Below, one piece after another: positions 63,301 to 64,000 of a stretch of 64,000 bases of DNA; position 1 is the stretch's first letter; every line of letters begins with the position of its first letter. Source of the stretch: Metaphire vulgaris (lineage: Eukaryota; Annelida; Clitellata; Crassiclitellata; Megascolecidae); contig CM030862.1 in the NCBI GenBank assembly GCA_018105865.1, positions 7,743,979 to 7,807,978 of the forward strand. Direction: 5' to 3'. Below the pieces are notes generated by a model, which was given only the letters and a program-made list of their open reading frames with translations, searched no databases and was not told the origin of the DNA. The position numbers and the translations under genes are program-made.

Positions 63301-64000
63301 TTCGAGTGACAGAAAAAGAAAGAATAGCAACAATTGAATTTAACAGGAATTCATATAGCAGAGCAATATCTGATCATGTTGCACTGAAAATTGCAAATGC
63401 CAGGCAACACTCTACAGCATACCATTAAACGTATTTAGAGACATGCAGAGGAGTACAATAGGCCGAGGAAAAACAAGAAAAAAGGAATAGCAAGGAAAAA
63501 CGATTACTTCACACTGCAGCAGCCATTGCAAGGAAAAACCATTGCAGGAGAGCTGCTAAATGGAAAGTGTCAGACCACGAATTGTTCAGAAGCTGTAAGA
63601 AAAGTCTCCCAAGGGAAAACCTCAGAGCAGCGGGCCACCAAAAAGGACAGGATGAGAGCTGTGAGAAAAATGAACTGACTAATGGCAAAATGCTTGAAGT
63701 TTGTACAGCGGGAGACGTCGACCACATACATGGGCGTGATTTATGAACAGTCACTGCCATGTAATACATTGAGACGCAATTGACAATTTCAGCTGACAGC
63801 ACAGTCTTTTGTATTAACCAAACAACAACTTGAATCCCTGTTAGGAAATATTGATTGATCTGTCAAATCTTTGTATGGAATAACCTGATGACACTGAAAG
63901 ACCAGAAACAACTGGGAGCAAAATGTCAGATCATTATACTTGAAATCAAAATACAAAATCCCAATGAAATTATCATGCCAGACTGTTCAATTCATTCCAT
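63301..64000. other. No gene recognised up to the window edge
   Basis: A minus-strand open frame (63,509-63,802) is low in conserved features. The plus strand reads as basic fragments that may belong to another retroelement. Confidence 0.35.

Noticed and set aside
1..64000. CRISPR array, operon, phage or integron
   Set aside because: The window has spliced eukaryotic genes and no regularly spaced repeat-spacer structure; the 36-bp repeats at 60-240 are contiguous with no unique spacers.

Overview
The window is nuclear DNA of an animal. It is AT-rich, has short exons in long introns with GT-AG (once GC-AG) splice sites, and carries many microsatellites, LINEs, tRNA-derived SINEs and short inverted-repeat DNA transposons. 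The retroelement mix and the intron-rich conserved genes suggest an invertebrate metazoan, probably marine. I cannot name the phylum from the sequence alone. There are no bacterial operons, CRISPR arrays or viral genomes.

Two conserved genes were rebuilt by hand from splice sites and reading phase. TTC7, the scaffold of the plasma-membrane PI4-kinase (PI4KA) complex, lies on the minus strand from 24,773 down to 3,940. It has 20 coding exons whose phases all join, giving 853 codons plus a stop. That equals the length of vertebrate TTC7A and TTC7B, so the coding region looks complete and intact. One intron has a GC donor. Stomatin, a membrane protein of the SPFH/prohibitin-homology family, lies on the minus strand from 56,090 down to 36,559. 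Six exons cover the whole SPFH domain and C-terminus (227 codons). The exon or exons for the N-terminus and membrane hairpin were not found and probably lie beyond 64,000.

Between them, on the plus strand at about 28.6-32.5 kb, is an unrecognised lysine- and cysteine-rich gene of three or four exons. Its two large middle exons are tandem duplicates sharing a KRMAA..CRERC core. This is the best candidate for an undescribed gene here.

The rest is mainly mobile DNA. Four copies of one hAT-type MITE each have a perfect 8-bp target duplication. An 831-bp hAT relic keeps the C-terminal end of a transposase. Several further TIR elements are present, including an 80-bp palindromic pair and a 130-bp pair. 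LINE remnants of at least four kinds occur: CR1-like, a family with a C-terminal C2H2 finger, a family with an EGKRARGRQR tail, and one with a restriction-like endonuclease. A tRNA-derived SINE shares its 3' tail with the local CR1 element. In one place a CR1 copy has split an older LINE. The 8-mer TACCGGTA occurs ten times, all in the right half, far above chance.

Layout: 1-3.9 kb intergenic repeats and a GC-rich patch; 3.9-24.8 kb TTC7; 24.8-28.5 kb DNA-transposon cluster; 28.5-32.5 kb novel gene; 32.5-36.5 kb intergenic; 36.5-56.1 kb stomatin exons and introns; 56.1-64 kb LINEs, hAT elements and TA microsatellites, probably inside the first stomatin intron.
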